The translations under genes were made by a program, and so were the position numbers. Below are positions 62,701 through 64,000 of a stretch of 64,000 bases of DNA, in pieces (the first letter of the stretch is position 1; every line of letters begins with the position of its first letter). The DNA is from Cognatilysobacter segetis (lineage in GTDB: Bacteria; Pseudomonadota; Gammaproteobacteria; Xanthomonadales; Xanthomonadaceae): positions 27,232-91,231 of the forward strand of contig NZ_SMRQ01000009.1 in NCBI RefSeq assembly GCF_004359965.1, in the 5' to 3' direction. The notes below the pieces were generated by a model. It worked only from the letters and a program-made list of their open reading frames with translations. It was not told the origin of the DNA and did no database searches.

Positions 62701-63356
62701 TGGGCTTCGGAACCGGTCGCTTCATCACGAGCGACGACGTGCCGGGCGTGGCGACGCAGCTGACGCAGACCATCTACGGGATCATGGATCGGAACGCCTT
62801 GATCACGGGCCGCGCCCAGTTGCAGCAGCGAACGATTCCGTACACCGGTACGACCTCGACGGGGCAGACCGCACGCGGTTTCGAGAACTACTCCCAGCTG
62901 CCTGATGGCAAGCTCGGCTGGTACATCGACCTGACCGTGCCGGAACGCGTGATTTCGGCGCCCACGATCTATGGAACGGCGATGTTCCTCTCGTCGGTCA
63001 TTCCGGCAACCGGCAGCGATTGCGAAGGCGTGACCGGTAGCGGTTACACCAATGCACTCAATCTGTTCACCGGTACGAGCCCGGCCACCGCGGGTTATTT
63101 CACCGACACGGGCACAGTGCGCAATGCCGGCGGCACCGGGGTCATCGGCTCGATCGGCGTCACCGGCGGCATGCCGACCGAAGTGAACATCACGAACGCC
63201 CTGGCCACCGTCGGCACAGGCGCGTTCTCGAGCGGCGGCGGCGGTGGCGGCGGCGGTGGCGGCGGCAGCGGCAATACCGAGAGCAACGGTATCGTCACGC
63301 CGTCCGGTGGCACGCCCAGCCGCGTCAACTGGCGCGAAGTGGTGCCCGCACAATGA
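59754..63356 (+). CDS. pilY1: Type IV pilus tip adhesin/assembly protein PilY1
   Basis: ATG 59754 gives 1200 residues; ATG 59766 (MKIMTNGSM), with GGAG 6 nt upstream, may be the true start. A signal peptide is followed by a VWA-like domain with MIDAS motif DDSGSM (61-66). A segment at about 163-282 is visibly lower in G+C and holds an extra SSSCSN region. The C-terminal beta-propeller has the Ca2+-binding loop DLNSDGKVD (917-925). An 11-residue glycine run (1161-1171) precedes the tail. PilY1 controls pilus extension and adhesion. Confidence 0.92.
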   Translation: MERIMKIMTNGSMSRQVHIGAVGTLLALALSSAGAATTSFPQYPLLTGGNSIPPNILLILDDSGSMAFPMMPTDQATLGDNVTDRSYVNNTLYYNPAKTYLPWRTASTDLNARLSDANFKAAASNATSPSADYIDLRGDVDSYFYVPKVANPGTNPSNYDKYRIAASSSPSQGAVQKQLSFRTAATKTETIGKQQEGTCLRADVAIGDTVTVDVGGHTASELYVYSNSSCSNRLFSDTSGNDPKSISFTATVSTIYVQVFNSRSGNGNRDIRVTTSVTAERWQDATPTGRTQAEELQNFANWYQYHRTRNKMAKAGASEAFGRLGKNYRVGFDTIWNRGGSTANVTGSTPAYPSPYQSNNGLFQDSGSSVTNRTTFYSKLQGAIASNGTPVHGALQRAGRYFGTDNPWKNSDGTMLTCRQNYAILTTDGYWNDKSGFDGAAIQRYSNGSNAGNGSGNVDSGAGYPYQDNIAYTLADVGYYFWKNDLRTGMANNVKTSSADPASWQHMVTFGVSIGLQGNYDPNLAPPNPFPDVWLSDAYGNAGWANSDGKQRIDDLWHASINGHGSFVVATDTDRFASALQAALAAIDSRSASGSNIASSSTKTDTATLTFVAGFTSSSWVGDLIASPFNASLTGVSDTSLWTLSNTFASGGVNQAFASRTVLTSKGGTPGVFGNSVAGASDFAARTGQADEVTAIDNIAYLKGDQSKELGKVGGTLRKRAYPIGDIVDSSPAYVKDSNSVYIGANDGMLHGIDASNGKVLFSYVPKGVDFAAMASLSATSYEHRYFVDGQMDVTSRAMQGNGKNILVGALGRGGRGVFALDVTDPTAMSTTKVLWDATTQDVTTEKDMGYVLGAIRIRKGNGDKIYAFVPNGVDSPNGSAALFVYELNATGGIASTSRLVVDSSGGNGLMSLGMADLNSDGKVDVVYGGDLKGNVWRWDFSGAAVPATATKLFQAKDSAGNPQPISGGLGVGRDPRTGTLFVGFGTGRFITSDDVPGVATQLTQTIYGIMDRNALITGRAQLQQRTIPYTGTTSTGQTARGFENYSQLPDGKLGWYIDLTVPERVISAPTIYGTAMFLSSVIPATGSDCEGVTGSGYTNALNLFTGTSPATAGYFTDTGTVRNAGGTGVIGSIGVTGGMPTEVNITNALATVGTGAFSSGGGGGGGGGGGSGNTESNGIVTPSGGTPSRVNWREVVPAQ

Positions 63357-63370
63357 TCACCGGAGGCGCA

Positions 63371-63784
63371 ATGCAGACACGTAACAGCGGTTTCACCCTG
63401 ATCGAAATCATGATCGTGGTGGTCATCATCTCGATCCTCGCGAGCATCGCCTATCCCGCGTACATCAAGTACACGATCAAGGCGCGTCGTTCGGCCGGCG
63501 CGGCGTGCCTCATGGAGCAGGCGCAGTTCATGGAGCGCTATTACTCGACGAACATGGGCTACACGGGCGCCGCGTTGCCTGCAACGGGCTGCACGACCGA
63601 ACTGGCTTCGCATTACTCCTTCGGCTTCTCGGCCGGCCCTGCAGCCACCAGCTACACGCTGGCCGCGACGCCGCGCGGCACGCAGGCGGCCAAGGACACG
63701 GAGTGCGGCACGATGCGAATCGACCAGAAGGGGACGAAGACGGTGAGCGGAACCGCCAGCGCCACGCCCGCGCGCTGCTTCTGA
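63371..63784 (+). CDS. pilE: Type IV pilin PilE
   Basis: I prefer ATG 63371 (MQTRNSG), with GGAGG 4 nt upstream, over 63353, which overlaps pilY1 by 4 nt. The 137-residue product has the canonical site RNSG/FTLIEIMIVVVIISILAS with Glu5, then a domain with cysteines in GAACLMEQAQ, GCTTELAS, TECGTMRI and ARCF. It closes the operon and is the minor pilin PilE of this cluster (PilE proteins in pilY1 operons are often minor rather than major). Confidence 0.9.
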   Translation: MQTRNSGFTLIEIMIVVVIISILASIAYPAYIKYTIKARRSAGAACLMEQAQFMERYYSTNMGYTGAALPATGCTTELASHYSFGFSAGPAATSYTLAATPRGTQAAKDTECGTMRIDQKGTKTVSGTASATPARCF

Positions 63785-63800
63785 TCCCTGCGACGCGCAC

Positions 63801-63836
63801 AAACAAAGAACCCGCCTTTCGGCGGGTTCTTTGTTT
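63801..63836. terminator. Strong bidirectional terminator after pilE
   Basis: AAACAAAGAACCCGCC (63801-63816), loop TTTC, then the exact complement (63821-63836). A perfect 16-bp stem with A/T-rich ends can stop both the pilin operon and leftward read-through from the tRNA gene. Confidence 0.93.
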
Positions 63837-63841
63837 GAATC

Positions 63842-63918
63842 TGGCGCCCGAAGTTGGACTCGAACCAACGACCCCCTGATTAACAGTCAAGTGCTCTAAC
63901 CGGCTGAGCTATTCGGGC
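63842..63918 (-). tRNA. tRNA-Asn (GUU)
   Basis: On the minus strand a complete cloverleaf can be read: acceptor GCCCGAA pairs with TTCGGGC, D arm TAGCTCAGCCGGTTAGAGC, anticodon loop CTGTTAA giving GUU, T arm GGTTCGAGTCC, discriminator G and encoded CCA. Length is 77 nt. It converges with the pilin operon. Confidence 0.95.
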
Positions 63919-64000
63919 GGGGAGCCGCATTTTAGAGCGTCCGTCGCCGAGGTCAAGCATCGCCGCATTCGGCGCGCTCCCGCTCCACGCGCGCCCGGCC

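Noticed and set aside
63231..63269. CRISPR-like or phase-variable repeat
   Set aside because: Simple glycine codon repeat inside a coding frame; no spacer structure and length changes stay in frame.

Overview
The window comes from a high-G+C gammaproteobacterium, most likely a member of the Xanthomonadales (Lysobacter/Luteimonas-like). This is inferred from gene families and gene order (petABC-sspA-sspB, phoH-ybeY-corC, a fimT-pilVWX-pilY1-pilE minor-pilin operon, an Oar-like TonB receptor, S9 peptidases around a POT peptide transporter). No database search was possible. The window divides sharply into an accessory part (1 to about 17.0 kb, visibly lower G+C and mixed codon use) and a core chromosomal part (ssb at 17.03 kb to tRNA-Asn at 63.9 kb).

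Accessory part. (a) 1-5315: a tightly packed co-directional run of six genes: an unknown (cut by the window edge), an Abi_C/HEPN-like protein, a CoiA-like protein, and three further proteins with PD-(D/E)xK-type nuclease signatures (winged helix plus nuclease, Mrr-like, and a small DFVEVK protein). There is no DNA methyltransferase, so this looks like a type IV-restriction-like or abortive-infection operon, and I cannot match its gene content to a named system. (b) 5498-9065: an OLD-family ATPase/TOPRIM nuclease overlapping a UvrD/Rep-like helicase, the two-gene layout of Gabija (gajAB). (c) 9153-11253: an SseB-like protein and an XRE regulator (both leftward), the latter divergent from an unrecognised 258-residue protein. 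(d) 11640-16886: four overlapping or abutting genes, three tyrosine recombinases (364, 609, 583 aa) and a small helical protein, matching the ginABCD module that defines GInt genomic islands. It ends 147 bp upstream of ssb, in an AT-richer gap holding an imperfect inverted repeat that may mark the element end.

Core part. 17.0-21.0 kb: ssb, then the rfbBACD operon for dTDP-L-rhamnose. 21.0-29.0 kb: two S9 peptidases flanking a divergent POT transporter (peptide assimilation), then a histidine phosphatase and an NAD(P)HX dehydratase. 29.1-31.3 kb: cstA with its small partner ybdD. 31.4-36.0 kb (leftward): phoH-ybeY-corC-DUF4105-corA; phoH carries an apparent frameshift in a GC-dinucleotide run. 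36.1-40.3 kb: amidohydrolase, miaB and a lytic transglycosylase. 40.5-44.5 kb: cytochrome bc1 complex (petABC), sspA and sspB. 44.6-51 kb: a DUF3301 protein, a double-FHA membrane protein, nadC, a Trm112-like protein, purEK, sodB, grxD, a short-chain dehydrogenase and a MarC-family protein. 51.1-57.0 kb: a large Oar-like TonB-dependent receptor, ppnN and an orphan LytS/AlgZ-type histidine kinase. 57.15-63.8 kb: the type IV pilus minor-pilin operon, followed by a strong bidirectional terminator and tRNA-Asn(GUU).

Most core genes sit in short operons with 1-8 nt overlaps, separated by recognisable hairpin terminators. The most interesting parts are the nuclease-rich operon at the left edge, the Gabija pair, the GInt-like recombinase module lying on the ssb side of the island, the phoH frameshift, and a low-G+C inserted segment in pilY1.
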